Positions 15,663 through 24,167 of a stretch of DNA of 64,000 nucleotides are shown here, piece by piece. Position 1 is the stretch's first letter; each line of letters begins with the position of its first letter. Both the position numbers and the translations under genes were made by a program. The stretch spans positions 2,494,001-2,558,000 of the forward strand of contig NZ_JAHSTS010000001.1 of NCBI RefSeq assembly GCF_019145435.1. Reading direction: 5' to 3'. Source of the stretch: Pseudomonas ekonensis. Its GTDB lineage: Bacteria > Pseudomonadota > Gammaproteobacteria > Pseudomonadales > Pseudomonadaceae. The notes under the pieces were generated by a model. The model saw only the letters and a program-made list of their open reading frames with translations. It ran no database searches and was not told the DNA's origin.

Positions 15663-16652
15663 ATGGCCCGGATTGTCAGGATTCACGAGTACGGCGACGC
15701 AAGCGTTTTGAAACTGGAAGCGGTGGACGTGCCTGCCCCCGCGCCCGGCGAGGTGCAGATCCAGGTCAAGGCCTTCGGCCTGAACCGCGCGGAAGTCATG
15801 TTCCGCAACCACGCCTACCTGCAGGAGGCCGAGTTCCCCAGCCGTCTGGGCTACGAAGCGGCCGGCGTGGTGTCGGCGGTCGGCGACGGCGTCAGCGGCT
15901 TCGATGTCGGCGACGCGGTCAGCCTGATCCCGCCGCTGGACATCGCCCGCTGGGGCACCTACGGCGAAGTGGCGAACGTGCCCGCCCACCTTACGGTCAA
16001 GCACCCGGCCAACCTGTCCTTCGAACAGGCCGCCGCGTCCTGGATGCAGTACGTCACCGCGTGGGGCGCGCTGATCGAGCAGGCGAAACTGACCCAGGGC
16101 GACGTGGTGCTGATCACCGCCGCCTCCAGCAGCGTCGGCCTGGCCGCGTTCCAGATCGCCCGCAGCGTCGGCGCGGTGCCGGTGGCCATCACCCGCACCC
16201 AGGCGAAAAGGCAGGCCCTGCTGGACGCCGGCGCCGCCCATGTGATCGTCAGCGACGAAGAAGACATCGTGGCGCGGGTCATGGCGCTCACCGACGGCCG
16301 GGGCGCCCGCGTGGTGTTGGACCCTGTCGGCGGCCCGGCCTTCGAAACGCTCACCCAGAGCATGGCCCGCGGCGGCATCCTGCTCGGGTACGGCGCCCTG
16401 AGCCCGGAACCCACGCCGTTCCCGCTGTTCACCGTGCTGGGCAAATGCCTGACGCTCAAGGGCTACCTGTACGCCGAGATCGTCGCCAATCCGGCCGCGC
16501 TGGAACGGGCCAAGGCGTTCATCCTCGACGGCCTGGCCTCGGGCGCGCTCAAGCCGGTGATCGCCAAGACGTTCGCGCTGGAAGAGATCCAGCAGGCCCA
16601 CCGTTTCCTTGAGGCCAACCAGCAGATCGGCAAGATCGTCGTCACGGTCTGA
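15663..16652 (+). CDS. Zinc-independent MDR reductase (NADPH:quinone oxidoreductase-like)
   Basis: A 329-residue medium-chain dehydrogenase/reductase. The N-terminal GroES-like part has FGLNRAEVMFRNHAYL and LGYEAAGVVSAVGDGV. The nucleotide-binding part has the glycine motif in ITAASSSVGLAAFQIA, where SSSVGLA replaces the more usual GGVG. The zinc-ligand pattern of alcohol dehydrogenases is absent. Such enzymes reduce quinones or activated double bonds with NADPH. It is divergent from a LysR gene that probably regulates it and is preceded by GAGG. A perfect hairpin follows 26 bp after the stop. Confidence 0.88.
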   Translation: MARIVRIHEYGDASVLKLEAVDVPAPAPGEVQIQVKAFGLNRAEVMFRNHAYLQEAEFPSRLGYEAAGVVSAVGDGVSGFDVGDAVSLIPPLDIARWGTYGEVANVPAHLTVKHPANLSFEQAAASWMQYVTAWGALIEQAKLTQGDVVLITAASSSVGLAAFQIARSVGAVPVAITRTQAKRQALLDAGAAHVIVSDEEDIVARVMALTDGRGARVVLDPVGGPAFETLTQSMARGGILLGYGALSPEPTPFPLFTVLGKCLTLKGYLYAEIVANPAALERAKAFILDGLASGALKPVIAKTFALEEIQQAHRFLEANQQIGKIVVTV

Positions 16653-16677
16653 GCCCTTCCCTCCCCCCCTCCAGACC

Positions 16678-16703
16678 GACGCCCGATGCCTGCATCGGGC
16701 GTC
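16678..16703 (+). terminator. Hairpin after the MDR reductase gene
   Basis: Perfect 12-base arms GACGCCCGATGC and GCATCGGGCGTC around a 2-base loop. No T run follows, so it is a strong stem but not a textbook intrinsic terminator. The core CGCCCGATGC/GCATCGGGC recurs at 22323-22342. Confidence 0.6.
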
Positions 16704-16820
16704 GCGCAAGGCTTCCACCATTTCTGGGATATCGCCTTGCGCTCTTCGCTATAACCTTAGAAGCGGCCGCGAATTAGACTGGCGCGAAAGTAGTTCGCAC
16801 CGCGATTTAAGGAAGAAAGC

Positions 16821-17441
16821 ATGCAAGACATTTTCAGCATCAACTGGTTGCTCTGGCTGTCGACCATGGTGCCGCTCACCCTCAGCGCAGGCCCCGGCAA
16901 CCTGATGGTCGCCACCTCCGGCGCGCAAAGCGGCGTACGCCGCTCGGTCTGGTTCATCGCCGGCCTCGACATCACCTATTTCCTGATCGCCGTGCTGGTG
17001 GGCCTGGGGCTCTACCACACGCTGATGAACCATCCGACGCTGGTCTGGGGCCTGCAGGTGGCGGGCAGCCTGTACATCCTGTGGCTGGGCGTGCGCCTGC
17101 TGCGCCGCCCGCTCAAGGCCCCCGGCGACAAGACCCTGCACCTGCAGTTTCGCGACGGCATCTTCGTGCAGCTGGGCAACGTGCAAGGGATCGTCATGCT
17201 GCTGGTGATGTTCTCGACCTTCCTGCCCGCCGGCGAGACCAGCAGCACGGTGGTGCTGATCCTCAGCGCCGCGCTGATTTCGCTGAACTTCTTCTCCCAC
17301 GTCATCTGGGTCTCGATGGGCTCGACCGTGCAGAAACTGATCCGCTCGCGCCCCCGGTTGCTGGTGGCCCAGAACGCCGCGTTCGGCCTGATGCTGATTG
17401 CGGTCGCCGTGTGGATCTTCCTGCGCATCGGCCCGCTGTAA
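16821..17441 (+). CDS. LysE/RhtB-family exporter
   Basis: A 206-residue membrane protein with about six hydrophobic segments and the N-terminal LTLSAGPGNLMVATSGAQSG signature of the LysE/RhtB family. It starts behind GGAAGAAAGC. It lies 9 bp before a second MDR reductase, so the two form a small operon. Members export amino acids or related metabolites; the substrate is unknown. It sits between two putative amino acid biosynthetic cassettes (2.9-12.0 kb and 19.4-22.3 kb) and could serve the second, but this is position only. Confidence 0.9.
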   Translation: MQDIFSINWLLWLSTMVPLTLSAGPGNLMVATSGAQSGVRRSVWFIAGLDITYFLIAVLVGLGLYHTLMNHPTLVWGLQVAGSLYILWLGVRLLRRPLKAPGDKTLHLQFRDGIFVQLGNVQGIVMLLVMFSTFLPAGETSSTVVLILSAALISLNFFSHVIWVSMGSTVQKLIRSRPRLLVAQNAAFGLMLIAVAVWIFLRIGPL

Positions 17442-17450
17442 GGACTGCCC

Positions 17451-18437
17451 ATGACTCACGCCCATGCCATCGTTTTCACCACCCCCGGCGCACCGGACGT
17501 CCTGGAGCTGCGCGAACTCAAGCTGCGCGCCCCCGGCGCCGGTGAGATCACCGTCGCCATCGAGGCGGCCGGGGTCAACTTCATCGATCTGCACCGCCGC
17601 TGCGGCGCGCTGGACGACGGCTCGCCGTTCCCCCGGGGCCTGGGCATGGAGGGCGCCGGCCGCGTCATCGAATGCGGGCCGCAGGTGCAGGGGCTCGCCC
17701 CCGGTGACCGGGTCGCGTTCGTCGACAGCTCGACGGGGAGCTACGCCAGCCACGCGGTGCTGCCGGCCGCACGGGCCATCCGCCTGCCCGACGGCCTGTC
17801 CAGCGAAGTGGCCGCAGCCCTGATGTTCAAGGGCTTGACCGTCGAATACCTGACGCACCGTTGCATACCGGTGGCCCCCGGCGACTGGGTGGTCTGGCAT
17901 GCCGCCGCCGGTGGCGTGGGCAGCATCGCCACGGCCTGGCTGAGCGCCCGCGGCCTGCACGTCATCGGCCTGGCGTCGAGCGAAGACAAGAGACGTCAGG
18001 CCCTCGCCGGCGGCTGCGTGGCGGCCTTCGACGCCGAGGCGCCGGACACGCTCAGGCACATCCGCGAACTGACGGCGAACAAGGGCGTGCACACCGTGTT
18101 CGATTCCGTGGGGCGCGCCACGGTCGAGCTGTCGCTGGCGTGCCTGCGCCAACGCGGCCACCTGGTGTCGTTCGGCAACGCCTCCGGCGACGTGACCGGA
18201 TTCAACCTGTCCCGCCTGGGGCAGATGGGTTCGCTGCACGTGACCCGACCGTCGCTGAAGCACTACATCGGTCAGGACAGCGAACTCGCCGAGGCCGCAC
18301 AGCGCGTGCTGCGTGCCTTCTGCGACGGCGCCATCCGGGCGCCCGCCATCACGCGCCTGCCGCTGGCCGACGCCGCCGAAGCCCACCGCCGGCTGCAGGA
18401 CCGGGAAACCCGCGGTTCCCTGATCCTCACGCCATGA
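17451..18437 (+). CDS. Quinone oxidoreductase-like MDR protein
   Basis: A 328-residue NADPH:quinone reductase (Qor) type enzyme. The N terminus has GVNFIDLHRRCGAL (family motif VNFxDxxxRxG) and LGMEGAGRVIECG. The NADPH-binding stretch is WHAAAGGVGSIATAWL, and FDSVGRATVELSLACL follows. It lacks zinc ligands. Qor enzymes take one or two electrons from NADPH to quinones or enones. It is cotranscribed with the LysE exporter upstream (9 bp gap) and converges on a LysR gene, with a perfect hairpin in the 19-bp gap. Confidence 0.9.
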   Translation: MTHAHAIVFTTPGAPDVLELRELKLRAPGAGEITVAIEAAGVNFIDLHRRCGALDDGSPFPRGLGMEGAGRVIECGPQVQGLAPGDRVAFVDSSTGSYASHAVLPAARAIRLPDGLSSEVAAALMFKGLTVEYLTHRCIPVAPGDWVVWHAAAGGVGSIATAWLSARGLHVIGLASSEDKRRQALAGGCVAAFDAEAPDTLRHIRELTANKGVHTVFDSVGRATVELSLACLRQRGHLVSFGNASGDVTGFNLSRLGQMGSLHVTRPSLKHYIGQDSELAEAAQRVLRAFCDGAIRAPAITRLPLADAAEAHRRLQDRETRGSLILTP

Positions 18438-18444
18438 CCCTCCC

Positions 18445-18479
18445 GCAGAACGGCCGTCAGTGAATCGCGGCCGTTCTGC
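18445..18479. terminator. Hairpin between converging genes
   Basis: Perfect 12-base arms GCAGAACGGCCG (18445-18456) and CGGCCGTTCTGC (18468-18479) around 11 bases. It overlaps the last codons of the LysR gene and the gap to the Qor gene. No T run on either side; a bidirectional transcription barrier is likely. Confidence 0.65.
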
Positions 18480-19338
18480 CGCTCAGCACTTGCGTCAGAT
18501 AGTCCACCACCCGGTCGACACGGCCGATGCCCTGGGTCGCCTGATTGCGCAGCAGCCAGACCTCTGAGCTGTGCGTAGGGCCGTCGGCCAGCACCCGGCG
18601 CAAGCCTGACTGGTGCGCCACATAGACCGGCAACGCGGCGATGCCGAGATCGGCCTCGACGGCCTTGAGCTGACCGTTGAGGTTGGAGACGCGCATCCAC
18701 GGTTTCTGTTCGCCGCTGACGTCGCTCAGCCACTGCGCGAGCGGCATGTACGCCATTTCCTCGGTCCAGCCGATCAGCCGGTGGCGCTTCAGGTCATCGA
18801 CCGCCGCCGGCAGCCCGTGGGCGGCGGCATAGCCTTCGGAACAGAACAGCGCCTGGGTCAGCGTGCCGACCCGGCGCATGGTGAAGTTGCCGTTCTCGGG
18901 CCGGCGCAGGCGGACGATGATGTCGCTGTGGCTCTGGGTGAGCTTGGAAGACACGGCCGAATTGAAGAAGTCGAAGCTGATCTCCGGGTACTGCTCACGG
19001 AACTGCGCCAGCGCGGGAATGATCAGGTGCGTGCCCATCAGTTCCGGGCAGTCGATGCGCACCTGCCCGGCCATCCGTTCCCCCGGCTGCGACATCTGCC
19101 GCTCGATGAGCTTGAAGCGCTCTTCCGTCTCCAGTGCCAGCGGCAGCAATGCCCGACCGGCCTCGGTCAGGAAGTAGCCGTTGGTCTTCTTCAGGAACAA
19201 AGCGGTGCCGAGGGATTCCTCCAGCGCCGCGATTTTGCGGGACACCGTCGAAGCCGACACCTTGAGCGAGACGCCGGCCTCGGTCACGTTGTTCGATTTG
19301 GCGACGAAGATAAAAACTTTCAGATCATCCCAATCCAT
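18457..19338 (-). CDS. LysR-family transcriptional regulator
   Basis: A 293-residue LysR regulator that starts MDWDDLKVFIFVAKSNNVT. The helix-turn-helix is GVSLKVSASTVSRKIAALEESLG, followed by LFLKKTNGYFLTEAGRALL. The C-terminal sensor domain is of ordinary length. It is divergent from the desaturase gene at 19450 with 111 bp between, so it is the likely local regulator of the desaturase plus B12-mutase cassette. The spacer is AT-rich, as expected for a shared promoter. The inducer cannot be read from sequence. Confidence 0.92.
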   Translation of the reverse strand: MDWDDLKVFIFVAKSNNVTEAGVSLKVSASTVSRKIAALEESLGTALFLKKTNGYFLTEAGRALLPLALETEERFKLIERQMSQPGERMAGQVRIDCPELMGTHLIIPALAQFREQYPEISFDFFNSAVSSKLTQSHSDIIVRLRRPENGNFTMRRVGTLTQALFCSEGYAAAHGLPAAVDDLKRHRLIGWTEEMAYMPLAQWLSDVSGEQKPWMRVSNLNGQLKAVEADLGIAALPVYVAHQSGLRRVLADGPTHSSEVWLLRNQATQGIGRVDRVVDYLTQVLSGRTAAIH

Positions 19339-19449
19339 GTCGATGATTTACCCAAAAATGAAAAATCGATCCCCATGTATTTCTGTTCGAAATAACCAGA
19401 GGTCACGTTAAAGTTTTTTGCATGGAGCAAAACCCTAGAGGAAACATGG

Positions 19450-20586
19450 ATGATACGTAACTCGATGCGCCCGCTTCCAGGGTTCATGCAGCCGTTCTTG
19501 AGTTGGCTGACCGCCAAGCCCCTGCCGGAGGACCTCGACCGGGTCCGGCCGCTCAAACCGATGCACCATATCATCGTCTCCGCCGGGTTGATCGGCGTCG
19601 GCGCGTTGCTGGCCGGTGCAGGCTACCTGCAAGGCAGCGTCTGGCTCTGGCTGCTGGGCTTCGTGCTGGCGACCGGCGGCATCAAACAGATGCAGGTGAT
19701 GATCTGCCACAACTGCGCCCACGACATGGTCTTCCAGGACCGCGAGCGCAATCTGAAGGTCGGCCGGATCATTTCCGGCGTGCTGATGCTCAAGCCCTTC
19801 GACGTCTACAAGCACGAACACACGCTCCACCACAGTTCCAGGGCCCTTTTGACCGACGATGACGACACCCTGTCCTATCTCCAGGAAGTGGTGGGGCTCA
19901 GCCCGTCCGACAGCATCACCACCATGTGGACCAAGCTTGTGACCACCGCGCTGTCGCCGCTGGCCATCCTGCGGTCGTTCTGGGGCCGCGTGAAAGCCAC
20001 CGCCGTGGCCGACAACCGCCGCGTCGCCCAATGGACGCTGATGTTCTGGATCGCCCTGGCCCTGCTGTCGGCCGCCCTCGGGCATTTCGACCTGTTCGTC
20101 ATGGCCTGGGTGGTGCCGGTATTCGCCGGCTATCACATCAGCACCACGTTCCGCCTCGCCGCCGAGCACACCTGGCCCAGCGTGGACGTGCTGGAGCGCC
20201 GCGGCATCGACTTCATCTGCGAAAGCACGACCGGCGTGTTCATCGGCGAAGAACTGCGCCTGCCGCAAGACGCCGGCTTCATCCGCCGCCAGGCCCTGAT
20301 CGCCCTGTGGCTGGTGAAGATGCTGTGCTTCCACCTGTTCGTGCGCCTGTTCGTGATGGTCGGCGACACGCCGTGCCATGACTTCCATCACCGCCGCCCG
20401 CGCTCCGCCGACTGGCCCAACTACATCACCGCCCGCGAGCGGGACAGGCTTGAAGGCTCCAAGCCCTTCCCGACCAACTACGGCGAAAACTGGGGCTACA
20501 TCAATGCGGTGACCGCCAACTTCCGCAACTTCCAACGAGCACTTCCGTACTACGCCAACAGGACTGCAACCCAAAAAGGACTTTAA
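19450..20586 (+). CDS. Membrane diiron desaturase/hydroxylase of an amino-acid-like cassette
   Basis: A 378-residue membrane protein of the fatty acid desaturase/hydroxylase superfamily. The histidine clusters are HNCAHD (87-92), HEHTLHH (122-128), AEHTW (238-242) and HDFHH (310-314). Hydrophobic stretches lie at 40-80 and 195-230. The spacing is unlike the RtxC-like enzyme at 8389-9453, so the two are only distant relatives. It lies 2 bp before a B12-binding small subunit and is probably translationally coupled to it. The neighbours handle small amino acids, so a desaturation or hydroxylation of such a molecule is a better guess than lipid chemistry. Confidence 0.85.
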   Translation: MIRNSMRPLPGFMQPFLSWLTAKPLPEDLDRVRPLKPMHHIIVSAGLIGVGALLAGAGYLQGSVWLWLLGFVLATGGIKQMQVMICHNCAHDMVFQDRERNLKVGRIISGVLMLKPFDVYKHEHTLHHSSRALLTDDDDTLSYLQEVVGLSPSDSITTMWTKLVTTALSPLAILRSFWGRVKATAVADNRRVAQWTLMFWIALALLSAALGHFDLFVMAWVVPVFAGYHISTTFRLAAEHTWPSVDVLERRGIDFICESTTGVFIGEELRLPQDAGFIRRQALIALWLVKMLCFHLFVRLFVMVGDTPCHDFHHRRPRSADWPNYITARERDRLEGSKPFPTNYGENWGYINAVTANFRNFQRALPYYANRTATQKGL

Positions 20587-20588
20587 GG

Positions 20589-21044
20589 ATGATGTTCAAC
20601 AAAACCGCTCTGCTCGCCACCGTACCTTCCGACTCCCACAGCTGGAACCTGGTGTTCATGGAATTCCTGCTCAACGACCTGGGCTACAAGGTCGAGAACC
20701 TGGGGCCCAACACGCCCATGGACGAAGTGATCGACCGGCTCAACCGCAAAGGCAACGCGATCGTCGTGGTCAGCACCGTCAACGGCCACGGCTACCTCGA
20801 GGGCGCGGAACTGGCCAAGCGTGTGCGCAGCGAAACCCGTCACCAGGGCGGGCTGTACATCGGCGGCAAGATCTGCACCGAGAACGACAGCCAGACCATC
20901 GCCCGGCACAGCGAAACCCTGCGCACGGCCGGTTTCGATGAAGTGTTCGACGACAGCGTGGCCAACAGCTTCGATACCTTTCAGGAGCTGGTGACCGCGC
21001 AACTGAACCCGACGCACTTCCTGGAAAAACGGGTCGCCCGCTGA
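20589..21044 (+). CDS. B12-binding protein, glutamate mutase small-subunit (GlmS/MutS) type
   Basis: A 151-residue single-domain cobalamin-binding protein. The lower-ligand motif reads SDSHSWN with His17 in place (family D-x-H-x-x-G; the final Gly is Asn here). VENLGPNTP, STVNGHGYLEG and LYIGGKI occupy the positions of the NIGVLSP, SLYGQGE and YVGGN motifs of glutamate mutase S. The length fits the free small subunit of that enzyme rather than methionine synthase or a fused mutase. ATGATG gives two possible starts one codon apart; AAAAAGGACT precedes both. Its partner is the next gene, 42 bp downstream. Confidence 0.88.
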   Translation: MMFNKTALLATVPSDSHSWNLVFMEFLLNDLGYKVENLGPNTPMDEVIDRLNRKGNAIVVVSTVNGHGYLEGAELAKRVRSETRHQGGLYIGGKICTENDSQTIARHSETLRTAGFDEVFDDSVANSFDTFQELVTAQLNPTHFLEKRVAR

Positions 21045-21086
21045 CCCGTCCGCGCCCCCTACCGGTTTGATGAAAAGGTTTACCGC

Positions 21087-22292
21087 ATGATCGACTTCAA
21101 CACGCATGTCCTTGAACGGTTCGCCGAGCAAGGTCCGGTGCTCCAGCCGCGCATGGGCTTCAGCGACCCCGCCCGGATGCAGGCGGGGCTTGAGGGCGTG
21201 GCCGCCAGCCGCGCCAACACTGTGTGCACCATCACCCTTGATGCGTTCACCCGGGTGAACAACCTCGCGGCGGCGCAGCGGGCCATCGACAGTGGGTCGA
21301 TGCTCAACGGCTATCCGATCGTCAACCACCCCGGCGAAGACACCCGTGCGATGCTGGAGCAGATCTACGCCCGCCACCGTCTGCCGGTGCAGATCCGTCA
21401 CGGCTCTCCCGATCCGCTGCACATTTTCGAGCGGATGGTCGAGATCGGCCTGCCCACCACCGAGGGCGGACCGATCTCCTATTGCCTGCCCTACAGCCGC
21501 ACGCCGCTGCGCGAGGCGTTCGGTCATTGGGAGAAAGCCTGTCGGGTGCTGGCCGACGGCGTCGAGCACAGCCACATCGAAAGCTTCGCCGGCTGCATGA
21601 TGGGCCAGATGTGCGATCCGGCGATCCTGGTGGCGCTGAACATTCTCGAAGGCCTGTTCTTGCGTTCCCACGGTATCCGGACCCTGTCGTTCTCCTACGC
21701 CCAAGGCACCTCCCCGGTGCAGGATCGCGCGGCGGTGGCGGCGCTGCAGCAGCTGGCCAGCGAGTACTTCGCGCCGGGCAGCTACCACTTTGTGGGCTAT
21801 GTGTTCATGGGCTTCTTCCCGCGCTCCCTGGGCGGGTTCTGCCGGATCACCAGCGATGCGCTGGCGATGATCCGCGCCACCGGCGTGCAGCGGGTGATCA
21901 TGAAGACCCCGGTGGAATCACGCCGCATCCCCCGCATCGAGGAGAACATCGCGGCGCTGGAATACGCCGACTTCTGCCTGAACACCGAAGGCGAACTGCC
22001 GGACATCCCGTTCGATGCGCAAGAGCACGCCCGCGTCCTCGGCGCCGCCCGAAAGCTGATCGAAGGCACCCTCGCCCGCGACAGCGACCTGTCCGAAGCC
22101 ATCCTCGATGCTTTCGCCGGCGGATTCCTGTCGATCCCGTACTGCCTGCATCCGGACAACCGGCGCAACGCCGGCACCGTGGTGACGGCCCAGAACTACT
22201 ACCAAGGGTTCGACGGCGAACGGGTCGAGAATGCGTTCTCGTTCCTGGCGGCGCTGCGGCACAACATCCAGACCTACGACCGCGTGGCCTGA
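21087..22292 (+). CDS. B12-dependent carbon-skeleton mutase large subunit, glutamate mutase E (GlmE/MutE)-like
   Basis: A 401-residue TIM-barrel protein resembling the E subunit of glutamate mutase, which interconverts glutamate and 3-methylaspartate by a radical route with adenosylcobalamin. Aligned by eye against remembered GlmE: LDAFTRVNN, LNGYPIVNH, QIRHGSPD, GGPISYCLPYS and VIMKTPVESRRIPR all match. The Glu that follows the NREPFG region also appears kept (ILEGLF). In the place of NREPFGPLTG the protein reads HIESFAGCMMG, so one of the three substrate-binding arginines appears lost. It is about 80 residues shorter than GlmE of Clostridium. The substrate is therefore probably not plain glutamate. 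It ends the cassette and is followed by a terminator. Confidence 0.82.
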   Translation: MIDFNTHVLERFAEQGPVLQPRMGFSDPARMQAGLEGVAASRANTVCTITLDAFTRVNNLAAAQRAIDSGSMLNGYPIVNHPGEDTRAMLEQIYARHRLPVQIRHGSPDPLHIFERMVEIGLPTTEGGPISYCLPYSRTPLREAFGHWEKACRVLADGVEHSHIESFAGCMMGQMCDPAILVALNILEGLFLRSHGIRTLSFSYAQGTSPVQDRAAVAALQQLASEYFAPGSYHFVGYVFMGFFPRSLGGFCRITSDALAMIRATGVQRVIMKTPVESRRIPRIEENIAALEYADFCLNTEGELPDIPFDAQEHARVLGAARKLIEGTLARDSDLSEAILDAFAGGFLSIPYCLHPDNRRNAGTVVTAQNYYQGFDGERVENAFSFLAALRHNIQTYDRVA

Positions 22293-22322
22293 CGGCACAG
22301 CGCTTTGCGTCCCCCCACAAAC

Positions 22323-22346
22323 GCCCGATGCCCGCATCGGGCATTT
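22323..22346 (+). terminator. Terminator after the mutase cassette
   Basis: Nine-base perfect arms GCCCGATGC and GCATCGGGC with a 2-base loop, followed by ATTTTC. It lies between the mutase gene and the convergent regulator gene. The stem core is the same as that of the hairpin at 16678-16703. Confidence 0.8.
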
Positions 22347-22347
22347 T

Positions 22348-23964
22348 CTATTCGGGCAACCCGGCCAGGCGCAGCCCTTCGACGAACCGGGCGGCGTCTT
22401 CGGGGCGCTGGATCGGCAGCCAGTCCTTGAGCCTGGACACCTGCAGCGTCGGATCCAGCTCAAGCAGGCGCGCCATGACCGGCGCGGCCTTGTCCATCCG
22501 CCCGCTCAGCGCATGGCAGGCAGCCATCAACGCCACCGCCGGCAGCAGGCTGGGCAGATTGCCGACCGACTGTTCGGCATAAGCGGCCGCGATCTCGAAA
22601 CGACCGGCGAAGAAATGGGCGATGGCCATGCCCACCTGCATGCGGAACATCTCCGGATCCAGGGGGCTGAGGCGCACCGCGTGCTCCAGGTTCTGGATGG
22701 CGGTGTCGGTCTCGCCGCGCAAGGCCCGCAGGATCCCGCCCAGGTACCACGCCGGGGCCAGGTTGGGGTTGAGCAGCCGGGCCCGGTCGAGCAAGGCGAT
22801 GCCGCCGTCGACGTCGCCGGTCAGGTGGGCCAGCGCATGGCCGCTGCGGGTCAGGGCCACGGCGTCGTCGCGGCCCAGTTCCACCGCCATCCGCGCCAGC
22901 CGCGCCCCTTCGGCGATTTCCCCCGGCCGGTCGGTCATCCAGCCGTTGAGCTTGCGCCAGAAGTGGCACCAGGCGGCCATGCCGTAGGCGGACGCGAATT
23001 CCGGATCCAGCTCGATGGCGCGGTAGAACAGCGCGAGCGATTCGTCGATGGCCTCGCGGGTGGCGATGTGCAGTTTGGCCGTGGCGCGCAGGTAATAGTC
23101 GTAGGCATCGAGGCTGTCGGTGGGCTTGCGCTTGGCCCGTTCGATTTCCGCCCGCTCCAGCTGCGGCGCAATGGCGCCGACCACGCTTTCGGCGATCCGG
23201 TCCTGCAGCTCGAAAATGTCGTCGAGCTGGCCCTCGAAACGCTCGGCCCACAGATGCGTGCCGCTGCTGGCATCGATCAGCTGGCCGGTGATGCGGACCT
23301 TGTTGCCGCTTTTGCGCACGCTGCCTTCAAGCACGTAGCGCACGCCCAGTTCCTGGCCCACGCTGCGGGTGTCCACCGCCCTGCCCTTGTAGGTGAAGCT
23401 GGAATTGCGGGCGATGACGAACAGCCAGCGCAGGCGTGACAGCGCAGTGATGATGTCTTCGGCCATGCCGTCGGCGAAGTAGTCCTGCTCGGGGTCGCCG
23501 CTGAGGTTCTGGAACGGCAGCACGGTGATCGAAGGCTTGTCCGGCAGCAGGAGCGCCGGGCGCGGCGGGGTCGGCAGCGTGTCGGCGGGAACCTCGGGGT
23601 CGTCGCTCGGCCGGATCTCGCCGACGAAGCGGTAGCCCTTGCGCGGCACGGTGCGCACCAGGCGCTGGTGCTCGCCGGTGTCGCCGATGGCCTTGCGCAC
23701 CGCGTTGATGTGGCTGGTGATGGTGGACTCGGAGACGACCCGGCCGCTCCACACGGCATTGAGCAGTTCGTCCTTGCTCACCACCCGGTCGCGGTGGCTG
23801 ATCAGTTGCAGCAGCAGATCGAAGACTTGCGGCCCGACGGTCACGGTCTGGCCGCGTTGGGTCAGGTCCCGGCGCTCTGGGTCGAGCACGAAGTCTTCAA
23901 ACTTGAATGGCACGCTGGCGGTTCCCTGGTCGGACGCCCCCGGGCGGGTTGTCCGGGCTGGCAA
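22348..23964 (-). CDS. Winged-helix/TPR regulator (CadC/HilA-like architecture)
   Basis: A 538-residue protein. Residues about 20-115 form an OmpR-type winged helix (FEDFVLDPERRDLTQRG, VSESTITSHINAVRKAIGD, RLVRTVPRKGYRFVGEI). Residues 140-260 match the TolB-like/adenylate-cyclase-associated region (SITVLPFQNLSGDPEQDYFADG). The rest are TPR-like helices with ALFYRAIELDPEFASAY and repeats up to the end. Such proteins are one-component regulators without a transmembrane segment. A GTG at 23913 (VPFKFEDF) preceded by CAGGGAACC is an alternative start that would drop 17 residues. It is divergent from the NmrA-like gene, 203 bp away. Confidence 0.88.
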   Translation of the reverse strand: MPARTTRPGASDQGTASVPFKFEDFVLDPERRDLTQRGQTVTVGPQVFDLLLQLISHRDRVVSKDELLNAVWSGRVVSESTITSHINAVRKAIGDTGEHQRLVRTVPRKGYRFVGEIRPSDDPEVPADTLPTPPRPALLLPDKPSITVLPFQNLSGDPEQDYFADGMAEDIITALSRLRWLFVIARNSSFTYKGRAVDTRSVGQELGVRYVLEGSVRKSGNKVRITGQLIDASSGTHLWAERFEGQLDDIFELQDRIAESVVGAIAPQLERAEIERAKRKPTDSLDAYDYYLRATAKLHIATREAIDESLALFYRAIELDPEFASAYGMAAWCHFWRKLNGWMTDRPGEIAEGARLARMAVELGRDDAVALTRSGHALAHLTGDVDGGIALLDRARLLNPNLAPAWYLGGILRALRGETDTAIQNLEHAVRLSPLDPEMFRMQVGMAIAHFFAGRFEIAAAYAEQSVGNLPSLLPAVALMAACHALSGRMDKAAPVMARLLELDPTLQVSRLKDWLPIQRPEDAARFVEGLRLAGLPE

Positions 23965-24167
23965 TGGGTTGGGTTCTCAATGGTACGGCAGAGTGTGCGC
24001 TGCCGCACCGGTCTGCGCACCGCCCACGGCAGATTGGACGGTTTGGACGAAAATCCACGCTCGGGCCAAGGCAAATCCAAGGCCCGGGCAAAGATTCGGA
24101 TCCCCGTCGCAGGCATCCTCGAAGCACATCGACAGCAATGGTTGCGGTCGGCAAGCGGAGAGACGCC

